A stretch of DNA of 64,000 nucleotides from Solobacterium sp. Lineage in GTDB: Bacteria > Bacillota_I > Bacilli_A > Erysipelotrichales > Erysipelotrichaceae. A model generated the notes under the pieces. That model was not told the origin of the DNA and ran no database searches. It saw only the letters and a list, made by a program, of their open reading frames with translations. The translations under genes were made by a program, and so were the position numbers. The stretch lies in assembly GCA_017510405.1 (NCBI GenBank), contig JAFWNG010000020.1, positions 1-64,000 on the forward strand, given 5' to 3'. Positions 36,443-44,997 of the stretch are shown here, piece after piece; the first letter of the stretch is position 1; the number at the start of each line of letters is the position of its first letter.

Positions 36443-37849
36443 ATGGAACTGTATTCGAATTACAGAGGCCTTGAAAAAGGCGCCTGCAGCACCGTGATCA
36501 TCGGTAAAAATGCCGCCAGAGAGCACCGGATCCTGATCGGTCATAATGAGGATGACCGGGATACCGTCACCCAGCTTCACTACGTTCCCCGCCGCGTGCA
36601 TCCCAAAGGCGAAATGATCGTCTTCGAAGACGGTACAGCGGTCATTCCCCAGGCGAAAGAAACGCTTGCCTTCTTCTGGTCGGAAGCGCGCTGTCCCGGC
36701 GGGATCTCCTTCGCCGACAGTTTTATCAATGAATGCGGCGTCTGTATCGTTTCTGATTCCTGCCGTCCTTCGCGGGATGCGCATGCCGTCGACGGCGACA
36801 ACCGGAAAGACTATGCGCTGGGCTATGCCCTGCGGCGGATCACTGCCGAACGTGCTCACAGCGCCCGGGAAGCTGTCCGCATAGCTGCAGAGCTGATCGA
36901 GACGTACGGCTACTGTTCTTCCCGCACCTATCATTTCGCCGACGCGGAAGAAGCCTGGTTTCTTGCTGTTCCAAAGGGATTCCGCTGCGCCGCGCAGAGA
37001 ATTCAGGACGATGAGATCTACTTCATACCCAATCACTTTCAGATCCATGCTGTACATTTCGATGACCCGGACAACTTCTATGCGTCTCCGGACGTCATTT
37101 CCTTCGCCCGCGAACAGGGCTGGTTCACCGGCAGAGACGAAGAATTCGACTTTGCGGAAGCTTACCAGCAGAAGCCAGATGAAGAGCATAACACGCTTCG
37201 CGCCATGGACGCCTGGAAGATCCTGACGGGAGACGAACTATCCCCGGAAGACGTACGCATCCCGGTACGCAGAGCCGGACGCCTGTATGATGCGGAAGAT
37301 GTGAAGCGGGTCCTGCGTTCGCACGGGGAAGGTGAACGGGACATCACGCACGGCGGAACCGCCAGTCCCCGTCTGATCGACGATGTACAGACCATACACA
37401 ATGCGCTTACCGTGGAAAGCATGATCTGCGTCACGGCACCGGATCCGGCTGAGACTCTGCTGTATTACAGTGCCCGCGCCAATGACATCTGCCCCTATAT
37501 ACCACTCTTTCCCCTCGCCGTGAAAGATGCTCTGCCTGACGCCGCCTTTACTTCCGCAGAAGAATCTCTGCAGGATCACTTCTCTTTTGATCCGGCATGG
37601 CCTGAAGCGGATACTCTCTGGAATACCGCCGCTGCCCTTCGTCAGCGGATCGACAGTGACTATGCCCGTCTGGCGCCGCTCATGCGCTCTCACCTGCAGG
37701 CAATGGAATCCCGCCTGAACGGGATCACGGCAGATACCCTGCAGAAATACGCAGAACAGAAAGATCTCCGTGAACTGTCTGCCTGCTCAGCGCAGAACTT
37801 CACCGATACGCGCCTGCGGCTGAAGGAGCTGTACAGAAATATTGCATAA
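36443..37849 (+). CDS. C69-family dipeptidase
   Basis: A 468-residue Ntn-hydrolase-type dipeptidase (PepD-like). The N-terminal ACSTVIIGKNA carries the presumed nucleophile cysteine, followed by LIGHNEDD, matching the C69 pattern ACT(T)-x-GK...NEDs. In many C69 proteins a propeptide precedes the Cys; here about 14 residues do so. It has a GCGGAGG site and ends in a strong terminator. It is the only plus-strand gene between 11.6 and 48 kb. Confidence 0.88.
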   Translation: MELYSNYRGLEKGACSTVIIGKNAAREHRILIGHNEDDRDTVTQLHYVPRRVHPKGEMIVFEDGTAVIPQAKETLAFFWSEARCPGGISFADSFINECGVCIVSDSCRPSRDAHAVDGDNRKDYALGYALRRITAERAHSAREAVRIAAELIETYGYCSSRTYHFADAEEAWFLAVPKGFRCAAQRIQDDEIYFIPNHFQIHAVHFDDPDNFYASPDVISFAREQGWFTGRDEEFDFAEAYQQKPDEEHNTLRAMDAWKILTGDELSPEDVRIPVRRAGRLYDAEDVKRVLRSHGEGERDITHGGTASPRLIDDVQTIHNALTVESMICVTAPDPAETLLYYSARANDICPYIPLFPLAVKDALPDAAFTSAEESLQDHFSFDPAWPEADTLWNTAAALRQRIDSDYARLAPLMRSHLQAMESRLNGITADTLQKYAEQKDLRELSACSAQNFTDTRLRLKELYRNIA

Positions 37850-37854
37850 TAAAT

Positions 37855-37889
37855 GAGCAGACTTCATTTACAGAAGCCTGCTCTTTTTT
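37855..37889 (+). terminator. Terminator of the C69 dipeptidase gene
   Basis: GAGCAG..TTC / GAA..CTGCTC hairpin followed by TTTTTT; may also serve malQ weakly from the other side. Confidence 0.8.
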
Positions 37890-37898
37890 CATGCAGTC

Positions 37899-39401
37899 TT
37901 ATACTCTGGCATTCCAGTTATTGCGGCAGTACAGCAACATCATTTCTTTCAGTTCTTCTGCCAGCTCTTCGGTAAGCGCGCCTTTCTTCATGCGCCACGT
38001 CCAGTTCGGCGTCTTCCCGGCCGGATCGTTGGTGCGGCATGTATCGTCAAGGCCGAGAAGATCCTGTGTCTGCACGATTGCCACGTCACTGACGCTCGCA
38101 TACATGGCACGCAGGAGGCCTTTCGCCAGATCATCTTTCGCGCTCAGTCCGAGATAGGTACGCGCACGGTCGACACGGGCCTTGTTGTCCTTGTTTTTCA
38201 GCCATCCTTCCAGCGTGCTGTTGTCATGTGTGCCGAAGTAAACGACACTGTTCTGGATATACTGGAACGGCATATACCAGGAACCCGGATCATTCGGATC
38301 AAAGGCATACTGCAGAATGCGCATGCCCGGGTAGCCGCTGTCTTTGACCATCTGCTTGAAGGCGTCCGTCAGGATGCCCAGGTCTTCCAGGATAAGTTCC
38401 TGTTTGCCCAGGTTATGCTCGAGGGAGCGGAACAGATCCAGTCCCGGACCTTTTTCAAAGTGACCGCCGCGGGCATCCGGTGCGTCTGCCGGTACGGCAT
38501 AGTAGGATTCAAAGCCCTTGAAGTGGTCGATGCGCAGGATATCCACGAAGCGCAGCTGGTGCGCCGCACGCCGGATCCACCAGTAGTAGCCGTCTCTGCT
38601 CATGGCCTCCCAGTTGAACAGCGGGTTGCCCCACTTCTGTCCGTCCGGATTTCCGCCGTCTGCGGGCATGCCTGCCACCCACTGGATCTTGTGATCATGG
38701 TCCATGCGGAACTGTTCCGGGTTTGCCCATACGTCGATACTGTCGGCAGCCATGTAGAACGGCAGGTCGCCGATGATCTTAATGCCCTTTTCATTGGCGT
38801 ATTTCTTCAGGCTCTTCATCTGTTTATAGAACAGATACTGGATGCGCTTATAGAAAATGACGTCGTCGCGCAGTCTGTCTGCTTCTTCCGCTACTTCGCG
38901 GCTGTTGTGGTCGCGCAGCTGGTGCGGCCATGTCTGCCACGCTTCGCCTTTGCGGTCGTTCTTGATGGCCATGAAGACCGCGTAATCCCGCAGCCAGTTC
39001 TTTTCTTCCTCCAGGAAGCGCAGATAGTCTTCCGGATGCTTGGATGCGAGTCTTGTGGCTGCCAGACGGAGGATCTTGCAGCGGTTGTTGTACAGAGCGC
39101 CGTAATCCACTGCCTCTTCCTTCTTAAACCATTTGACTGCACTGCATTCCTCTTCCGTAAGCAGCCCGTCTTCGATCAGTTCTTCCAGATCGATCATATA
39201 CGGGTTGCCGGCATAGGAAGACAGCGGCTGGTACGGCGAATCACCGAAGCCGGTTGGCCCGGTCGGCAGGATCTGCCACCATGTCTGTCCTGCGGCGGCA
39301 AGGAAGTCCACGAAATTGCGTGCTTCTTTTCCAAGTGTTCCGACTCCGTATTCGGAGGGGAGTGAAGTGATCGGCATCAAGATTCCGGCACTGCGTATCA
39401 T
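37899..39401 (-). CDS. malQ: 4-alpha-glucanotransferase (amylomaltase)
   Basis: A 500-residue GH77 disproportionating enzyme that reshuffles maltodextrins. It starts MIRSAGILMPITSLPSEYGVG, the usual amylomaltase beginning, and carries DILRIDHFKGFESYY with the nucleophile Asp, the LEDLG segment with the acid/base Glu, and YFGTHDNSTLEGW. The start at 39401 has AGAAGGAGAA; a 27-codon upstream extension looks unrelated. It closes the alpha-glucan set and starts 19 bp after rlmH ends. Confidence 0.97.
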   Translation of the reverse strand: MIRSAGILMPITSLPSEYGVGTLGKEARNFVDFLAAAGQTWWQILPTGPTGFGDSPYQPLSSYAGNPYMIDLEELIEDGLLTEEECSAVKWFKKEEAVDYGALYNNRCKILRLAATRLASKHPEDYLRFLEEEKNWLRDYAVFMAIKNDRKGEAWQTWPHQLRDHNSREVAEEADRLRDDVIFYKRIQYLFYKQMKSLKKYANEKGIKIIGDLPFYMAADSIDVWANPEQFRMDHDHKIQWVAGMPADGGNPDGQKWGNPLFNWEAMSRDGYYWWIRRAAHQLRFVDILRIDHFKGFESYYAVPADAPDARGGHFEKGPGLDLFRSLEHNLGKQELILEDLGILTDAFKQMVKDSGYPGMRILQYAFDPNDPGSWYMPFQYIQNSVVYFGTHDNSTLEGWLKNKDNKARVDRARTYLGLSAKDDLAKGLLRAMYASVSDVAIVQTQDLLGLDDTCRTNDPAGKTPNWTWRMKKGALTEELAEELKEMMLLYCRNNWNARV

Positions 39402-39420
39402 AAGCGTAATTCTCCTTCTG

Positions 39421-39897
39421 TTATTTGTGATATGGTTCATTCCGCAGAATGCGGAAAGCCCGGTAGATCTGTTCCAGTACAAGGATGCGGCAGAGCTGAT
39501 GCGGGAATGTATTCGGAGACAGTTTCCAGCGCTGATCCGCTCTCCGGATCAGTTCCGCACTGACGCCGAGCGACCCGCCGATGACAAAGTCGATCTTACT
39601 GCGGGAGCGGTTGTACAGTTCCTGAATGTTCTGCGCAAGCTGTTCGGAGTCCATTTCCCTGCCGGCAAGATCCAGCAGGATGACATATTCATCGTCTCTG
39701 ATCTGTTTCAGAAGGCTTCTGCCCTCTTTGATCTTTACAAGTTCGTTTTCGGCGGCGGAGTTTGTTTCCGGCGCCTTTTCATCGGGCGCTTCAGTCACAG
39801 TGACTTTCTCATATGCGCCAAGACGCTTCAGATACTCCTCACAGCCCTCCCGCATCCATTTTTCCTTCAGTTTTCCGCAGGCGATGATGCGTATCAT
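39421..39897 (-). CDS. rlmH: 23S rRNA (pseudouridine-1915-N3)-methyltransferase RlmH
   Basis: A 158-residue SPOUT methyltransferase with the knot segment DFVIGGSLGVSAEL, LSPNTFPHQLCRILVLEQIYRA (abridged) and the ending NEPYHK, all RlmH hallmarks. It overlaps the upstream HtrA-like gene by 4 nt, so they are coupled. rlmH after htrA and walJ reproduces the end of the Bacillus walRKHIJ-htrC-rlmH locus. Confidence 0.97.
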   Translation of the reverse strand: MIRIIACGKLKEKWMREGCEEYLKRLGAYEKVTVTEAPDEKAPETNSAAENELVKIKEGRSLLKQIRDDEYVILLDLAGREMDSEQLAQNIQELYNRSRSKIDFVIGGSLGVSAELIRRADQRWKLSPNTFPHQLCRILVLEQIYRAFRILRNEPYHK

Positions 39898-40946
39898 TGC
39901 AGCACCACGCTGACGGAAGCGGACGCGCCTTCCCGGATAATTCCAAACTGGACGGTGTCGCCTTCCTTATGTGCATACAGACGCGTGCGGAGATCGAATG
40001 CGTCGCGGATCGTTTCGCCGTCGATCGTATCCAGTACGTCGCCTTCCTTCAGGATGCCGTAAGCCGCGGAATCCGCCAGTATATTCGTGATCAGCACGCC
40101 GGTGGTCATATCCAGACGGATATTCCGGGCGCTTTTCTGATAAGCGCGCAGGGTATTGATACTGCGCACGGTCGTTCCGAGCGCCCCACGCTGTACGTCC
40201 CTGCCTTCTTTGAGCTGGGCATAGATCAGACGCAGCTCATTGACGCTGATCGCATAACCCATGCTGGGAGAACCGCCCATCGGGGTCGTAACGATCATGC
40301 CGAGTAATTCCCCGGAAATATTCAGCAGCGGTCCGCCGATGTCGTTGGACGTAACGATGATGTCGCTTTCGATGACATCACACGTCCACGTTGACGACGA
40401 ATTCAGCTGTCGTTCGCCCGGTGTGCCGGCAACGCCGAACGTGACCATGGCGCTTTCGGTATCGGTGCGCCGCCCGCCCATGGCGATGACGTATTCACCC
40501 TGGGAGATAAGGCCGCTGTCGCCGAGCTTGATCGCCAGCGTGTCAAACGGCGGCTCAAGACGCAGAAGTCCTACTTTTGCGGTCTTATCACGGCCGACCA
40601 CGGTCGCCGGCAGCTCGATTCCGCTGTCAAAGCGCACCGCGACAGTCTGGGTATTCTCCAGAATATCGGAGCCGGTCAGGATATAGATCGCGTTCTCTTC
40701 ATTGCCGTAAATAATGCCGGAAGAACGTCGTTCGCTTTCTTCCGTCTTTGCGACGATCGTGACGACGCTTCCCTGGGTATTACTGATGACTTCCGTGACA
40801 TCGGTGGTGAAGCCGTTGACAGTGTTCTCATTGACGGCAGGACTGTTTCCTGAGGCTCCATCGTTGCTGATCTGGATCAGACTAATACTGAGTATGAGAT
40901 TCCAGACCAACAGAACGGCTAACGCTGCCGGGATCCATTTCTTCAT
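39894..40946 (-). CDS. Membrane-anchored HtrA-like pseudoprotease with PDZ domain
   Basis: A 350-residue protein with an N-terminal transmembrane helix (about 6-26), a trypsin-like HtrA fold (about 48-245) and a C-terminal PDZ domain (about 255-348). All three catalytic positions appear lost. The TNNHVV position reads TGSDIL (His to Asp94), the TDLAVLK position reads AKVGLLR (Asp to Lys124), and GNSGGP reads NDIGGP (Ser to Ile203). It may therefore be a scaffold or chaperone. The position after walJ and before rlmH is that of the wal-locus HtrA. The start at 40946 follows GAGAGGATTTGGAA. It overlaps walJ by 65 nt and rlmH by 4 nt. Confidence 0.85.
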   Translation of the reverse strand: MKKWIPAALAVLLVWNLILSISLIQISNDGASGNSPAVNENTVNGFTTDVTEVISNTQGSVVTIVAKTEESERRSSGIIYGNEENAIYILTGSDILENTQTVAVRFDSGIELPATVVGRDKTAKVGLLRLEPPFDTLAIKLGDSGLISQGEYVIAMGGRRTDTESAMVTFGVAGTPGERQLNSSSTWTCDVIESDIIVTSNDIGGPLLNISGELLGMIVTTPMGGSPSMGYAISVNELRLIYAQLKEGRDVQRGALGTTVRSINTLRAYQKSARNIRLDMTTGVLITNILADSAAYGILKEGDVLDTIDGETIRDAFDLRTRLYAHKEGDTVQFGIIREGASASVSVVLQ

Positions 40947-41694
40947 TTCCAAATCCTCTCTGTATTCGTTCAAACTGTCCCGCTGCCGAGACGATCAGCT
41001 GTTCATTGACCGGGACGCGTTCCTCCAGCAGACGCTGTGAGGATACCTGCAGCGCCCGTTCGCGCGTGTTGGCTTCCTGGGAGATGTGCGCCAGTATGAT
41101 ATGCTTCGTCTTCGGCGTTACGATCTTTGTCAGTATCGCGGCACAGTCTTCGTTGCACAGATGTCCGTCATCGCCGCAGATGCGTGCCTTGAGATACTGG
41201 GGACGCCTCGTCTGCATCAGCATTCCCACATCGTGGTTGCTTTCCAGAATAATATAGTCCGCATTGTGCAATAGAGGCATATAGCGGCTGTTCACATAGC
41301 CGGTATCGGTAATATAGACAAGTTTTTCCTGTCCGTTTTCAAAGATATATCCGGTCGTATTCAGAGCGTCGTGCGACAGTGCGACCGGAGTGATCCGCAG
41401 TGAGCCGACCGTAAAGATCTGCAGCGGCTGGACATGGAATGTCTCCGTATCCGGAAGCTCGACCGGCGAATAGACATAGCGGTCGCTGAACGCCCGCAGC
41501 TGGGCAATATGATCGGAATGATCATGCGTGATCAGCAGGGCATCGATCTCTTCCATCCGGATGCCGAGTTCATGAAGCTGGTTCACCAGGTATTTCTTCG
41601 TACTGCCGCAGTCGATCATGATCAGTGTCTGATCATCCCGGATCATACAGCAGTTTCCCTTGGAACCGCTGGCAAGAAGCGCGTACTCTAACAT
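40882..41694 (-). CDS. walJ: Metallo-beta-lactamase fold protein WalJ/YycJ
   Basis: A 270-residue MBL-fold protein with the HDHSDH metal motif (about 57-62), ALLASGSKGNCC at the N-terminus and a later LSHDALNTTGY region, as in YycJ (a 5' exonuclease family member tied to cell-wall and DNA repair). It starts 7 nt inside the M23 peptidase gene and extends 65 nt into the HtrA-like gene. The walRK two-component genes are not next to it. Confidence 0.9.
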   Translation of the reverse strand: MLEYALLASGSKGNCCMIRDDQTLIMIDCGSTKKYLVNQLHELGIRMEEIDALLITHDHSDHIAQLRAFSDRYVYSPVELPDTETFHVQPLQIFTVGSLRITPVALSHDALNTTGYIFENGQEKLVYITDTGYVNSRYMPLLHNADYIILESNHDVGMLMQTRRPQYLKARICGDDGHLCNEDCAAILTKIVTPKTKHIILAHISQEANTRERALQVSSQRLLEERVPVNEQLIVSAAGQFERIQRGFGNEEMDPGSVSRSVGLESHTQY

Positions 41695-43184
41695 GGCAGG
41701 AATCCCTGGCAGGCATCGTGCCGTGTTTCATCGTCTTCGTAGATAAAGAAGTGCACATGCGGACCAGTAGCGGCTCCGGTCATGCCGATATGACCGATGA
41801 CCTGTCCCTTGTCCACCACCGTGCCGACTTCCAGCTCGCTTGGTTCACGCATATGCCCGTAGTAGGTGTGGAAGCCGTTGTTGTGATTGATCACGATATA
41901 ATTGCCGTTGATATAGTGATATTCGTTCTTTTCCACAACGCCGCGGTCCGCTGCGTAGATATCGCCGTAGGGTTCATACTCGTTGACGATATCGGTTCCC
42001 CGGTGACCCCAGTAACAGCCCCATCCGCACGATATGATCGGATTGTTTACCGGCCAGCGGTACGTACCCGTACCGACATCCGGCAGTTCCATCGTTCCGA
42101 CCGCGACAACTTCGCTGACGGGCTGACGCATATCGACGCTGGATTCCAGATAACCGTTGACCAGAACGCCGTTGATCCATTTTTCCGAATACAGGGAGTT
42201 CCGGGAACCGGCTTCTCCCACCTGGCGTACCTCTGTCTCATTGACGAGCAGAGAAGGATCTTCGGTATAGATCGTTTCCGGATAGATCGCCTCTTCCCGG
42301 AGCGTTTCCTTATATACCACGACATTGACCGGTGAATTGAAATAGGTAATGCACAGTTCCTGGCCTTCCTCCAGAACCTGATCCACGCTTTCGATCTTAT
42401 CCCGGTTGATATTCATGACCTGGGTAGCGGAAAGACCGTAGTTCTTCGTGCCGACACCGGCAACGGTATCATATTTCTGCACGGTGTAATACTCTTTGGT
42501 CGTATTCGCACCGTATTCGAGATATTCCAGGACTTCCTCTTCCGTACGCATGATCTCGGAAGGCGCCGCGTAATCTTTGTACATCGTGATCGTTTCCGAG
42601 ATACTGATGCCGACTTCACGTGTTCCGTAGGAACTTAACAGCGGCAGGGAATACCCCTGCTCGATGGAAGCCAGCACATCCGGATCGATGAAGTATGTGA
42701 TGAACGTCTGCATCGCGTTTTCATAGATCGTTTCATCCAGCACATAGATCCGGGCAAAGATATCCGTGTCGTCCGCAAAGCACACCGCGGTCGCCCGCAG
42801 CGCGAACAGTTCGTTATCCAGAAGATAATTCAGAATATTCTCATCGATATCCTCATATTCCAGAAGGCTCTTTTCTTCTGTGATATAGATGTCTTTTCCG
42901 CAGATGCAGGAGGAATTCGGATAGTCTTTCTCATACTTTTCCCGGTAGACCGAATCCAGGAAACGGTCCAGTCTCTGCCTTGATGTCAGCACACCGACCA
43001 GATTTCCGCGGTCATAGAGCTTGTATATGGTCTTTTCGGATGCGGAGATACCGGTGATCTTCTGTTCGAACATCCCCGCCGCACTGCTTTCAAAGGCAGA
43101 GGACGAACGGGAAGACGGCATGAAAAAAACGATCAGGATCGAACATAGAAAACATGCGATGACCATAAACGTTTTTTTCATCAT
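41688..43184 (-). CDS. M23 peptidase with LysM and G5-like domains
   Basis: A 498-residue membrane-anchored protein with an N-terminal transmembrane/signal segment (about 5-22), an unassigned region (about 30-225), LysM (about 231-282), a G5-like segment (about 285-365) and an M23 endopeptidase domain (about 375-482). The zinc ligands are H394 and D398 (HRGTD) and the HVH pair (476-478). It should cut peptidoglycan cross-bridges at the cell surface. It precedes walJ with a 7-nt overlap and follows dnaB by 14 bp, so it lies in a long yybS-gdpP-rplI-dnaB-M23-walJ-htrA-rlmH string. Confidence 0.88.
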   Translation of the reverse strand: MMKKTFMVIACFLCSILIVFFMPSSRSSSAFESSAAGMFEQKITGISASEKTIYKLYDRGNLVGVLTSRQRLDRFLDSVYREKYEKDYPNSSCICGKDIYITEEKSLLEYEDIDENILNYLLDNELFALRATAVCFADDTDIFARIYVLDETIYENAMQTFITYFIDPDVLASIEQGYSLPLLSSYGTREVGISISETITMYKDYAAPSEIMRTEEEVLEYLEYGANTTKEYYTVQKYDTVAGVGTKNYGLSATQVMNINRDKIESVDQVLEEGQELCITYFNSPVNVVVYKETLREEAIYPETIYTEDPSLLVNETEVRQVGEAGSRNSLYSEKWINGVLVNGYLESSVDMRQPVSEVVAVGTMELPDVGTGTYRWPVNNPIISCGWGCYWGHRGTDIVNEYEPYGDIYAADRGVVEKNEYHYINGNYIVINHNNGFHTYYGHMREPSELEVGTVVDKGQVIGHIGMTGAATGPHVHFFIYEDDETRHDACQGFLPC

Positions 43185-43198
43185 GACAGTTTTTACTC

Positions 43199-44551
43199 CT
43201 ATTCTGCAGTCTGAATGGTAAACAGAGCATTCGTCGCGGCTTCAAAGCCGAGGAAGATGCGGCCGATCGCACCGTTTCTCTGTTTGGCGATATTGATCTC
43301 GAGACGTTCTGTCCCGGACTCTTTTACGGCTTCTTTCAGTTTATCGTCATAGTAGGACTCACGGTACAGCATCATGACGATATCGGCATCCTGTTCGATC
43401 GATCCGGATTCACGCAGATCACTCAGGATGGGTCGTTTGTTTTCTCTCTGTTCAACGCTTCTGGAAAGCTGGGACAGAGCAATTACAGGTACTTCCATCT
43501 CACGGGCAAGTCCCTTGAGATTACGGCTGATCTCGGAGATCTCCTGCTGGCGGTTGTCGGAGCTTCTCTTTCCGCTTCCTTCGATCAGCTGCAGGTAGTC
43601 GATCAGGATCAGCGACAGACCGACCTCATTTTTCAGTCTTCTGCACTTGGAGAAGATCTCGGACACCTTGATGCCCGGCTTATCGTCGATATAGATCTTT
43701 TCTGCCTTGAGGTCGCTGGCCGCTTCGTTGACCTGGTTCCATTCATCCTGACGAAGTCTGCCGGTGCGCAGTTTTCCGCTTTCCACTTTGCTTTTCATGC
43801 TCAGAAAACGCATGGAAAGCTGTTCCGCTGTCATTTCCAGGGAAAAGATGGCAACTGCTCCGCGCGGATTCGTAGAAGCAACGTGTTCTGCCAGGTTTAG
43901 CGCAACAGCGGTCTTTCCCATGGAAGGACGGGCAGCCAGAATGATCAGGTCGCCGTTCTGCAGGCCGTGCGTCATATGATCGAGATCGACAAACCCGGTG
44001 CGCAGACCGGTAACGTCGGAATGGTTCGCTTCCATCATGCGGATGGTGGCGACCGCATCGTTCATCAGATCGGCGGATTTTTTGAATTCCCCTGCCTTAC
44101 GGTCACGGGATACCGACAGCACCGACTTTTCGCACTCATCAAGATACTGGTCAATATCCGTCTGTCCTTCGTAGCCGTCCGCCGCGATCTGTTCCGCCGC
44201 CCGGATCATCCGCCGCATGATCGCCTTGTCATGAACAAGCTTGACATACGTGCGCGTCATGGCGCTGGTGATGGCAGCTTCGGTCAGTTCAGTCAGATAC
44301 ATACTGCCGCCGACCGCTTCCAGCATATTCATATCGGTCAGCCATGTCGTGACCGTCGTCAGGTCAACATGCTGGCCGTGATCATACAGATCCCGAATTC
44401 CGCGGAAGATCTTCTGGTTGACTTCATTGTAGAAGTCTTCTTCCTCCAGGCCTTCCTCGATCGCTGTCTGGGTCGCCCCGTACAGCAGCATCGTTCCGAG
44501 AAGACTGGCCTCCGCATCCAGTGCGGAGGGCATTTCCCGCTTACCGCTCAC
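43199..44551 (-). CDS. dnaB: Replicative DNA helicase DnaB
   Basis: A 450-residue hexameric helicase with the N-terminal domain (PSALDAEASLLGTMLL) and a RecA-like domain with Walker A (ARPSMGKTA), the LILIDYLQLI Walker B and ALSQLSRSVEQRENKRP. It unwinds DNA at the replication fork. It overlaps rplI by 4 nt, the conserved rplI-dnaB coupling. Confidence 0.98.
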   Translation of the reverse strand: MSGKREMPSALDAEASLLGTMLLYGATQTAIEEGLEEEDFYNEVNQKIFRGIRDLYDHGQHVDLTTVTTWLTDMNMLEAVGGSMYLTELTEAAITSAMTRTYVKLVHDKAIMRRMIRAAEQIAADGYEGQTDIDQYLDECEKSVLSVSRDRKAGEFKKSADLMNDAVATIRMMEANHSDVTGLRTGFVDLDHMTHGLQNGDLIILAARPSMGKTAVALNLAEHVASTNPRGAVAIFSLEMTAEQLSMRFLSMKSKVESGKLRTGRLRQDEWNQVNEAASDLKAEKIYIDDKPGIKVSEIFSKCRRLKNEVGLSLILIDYLQLIEGSGKRSSDNRQQEISEISRNLKGLAREMEVPVIALSQLSRSVEQRENKRPILSDLRESGSIEQDADIVMMLYRESYYDDKLKEAVKESGTERLEINIAKQRNGAIGRIFLGFEAATNALFTIQTAE

Positions 44552-44997
44552 TGATCACTCCCGACCAGCTGACAGTTGATCGTACCGACCACATTCTTAT
44601 GCAGTTCCACGCGTACCTTTGTAACGCCGAGGGACTGGATCGGATCGGTGTCGATGAACTTCTTCTTGTCGACGGTAATTCCTTCAGATGCCAGCTTTTC
44701 AACGATCTGCTTCGTGGATACGGAGCCGAATACCTTGCCCTCTTTGCCGGAGCGCACATTGAATGTGAATGTCATATCCTTCAGTTTCTCGGCAAGTTCT
44801 CTGGCTTCTGCTTCGCGGATGGCTTCCTGCTTGGCTTCTTCTTTCTTCTGTTCGCCCAGTACCGCCATGCTCTTGTCTGTCGCTGCTACAGCCAGTCCTC
44901 TTGCGATCAGGAAGTTGCGTCCGTATCCGTCGGATACGTTTACGACTTCCCCTTTCTTACCTACTTTCTTAACATCCTGTTTAAGAATCACTTTCAT
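44548..44997 (-). CDS. rplI: 50S ribosomal protein L9
   Basis: A 149-residue protein with the L9 signature (DVKKVGKKGEVVNVSDGYGRNFLI), a charged connecting helix and the C-terminal domain. It overlaps gdpP by 17 nt and dnaB by 4 nt. Confidence 0.98.
   Translation of the reverse strand: MKVILKQDVKKVGKKGEVVNVSDGYGRNFLIARGLAVAATDKSMAVLGEQKKEEAKQEAIREAEARELAEKLKDMTFTFNVRSGKEGKVFGSVSTKQIVEKLASEGITVDKKKFIDTDPIQSLGVTKVRVELHKNVVGTINCQLVGSDQ

Noticed and set aside
36341-37189. A 282-residue antisense frame opposite the C69 dipeptidase
   Set aside because: No recognisable domain, and the sense frame has the family motif, a ribosome site and a terminator.
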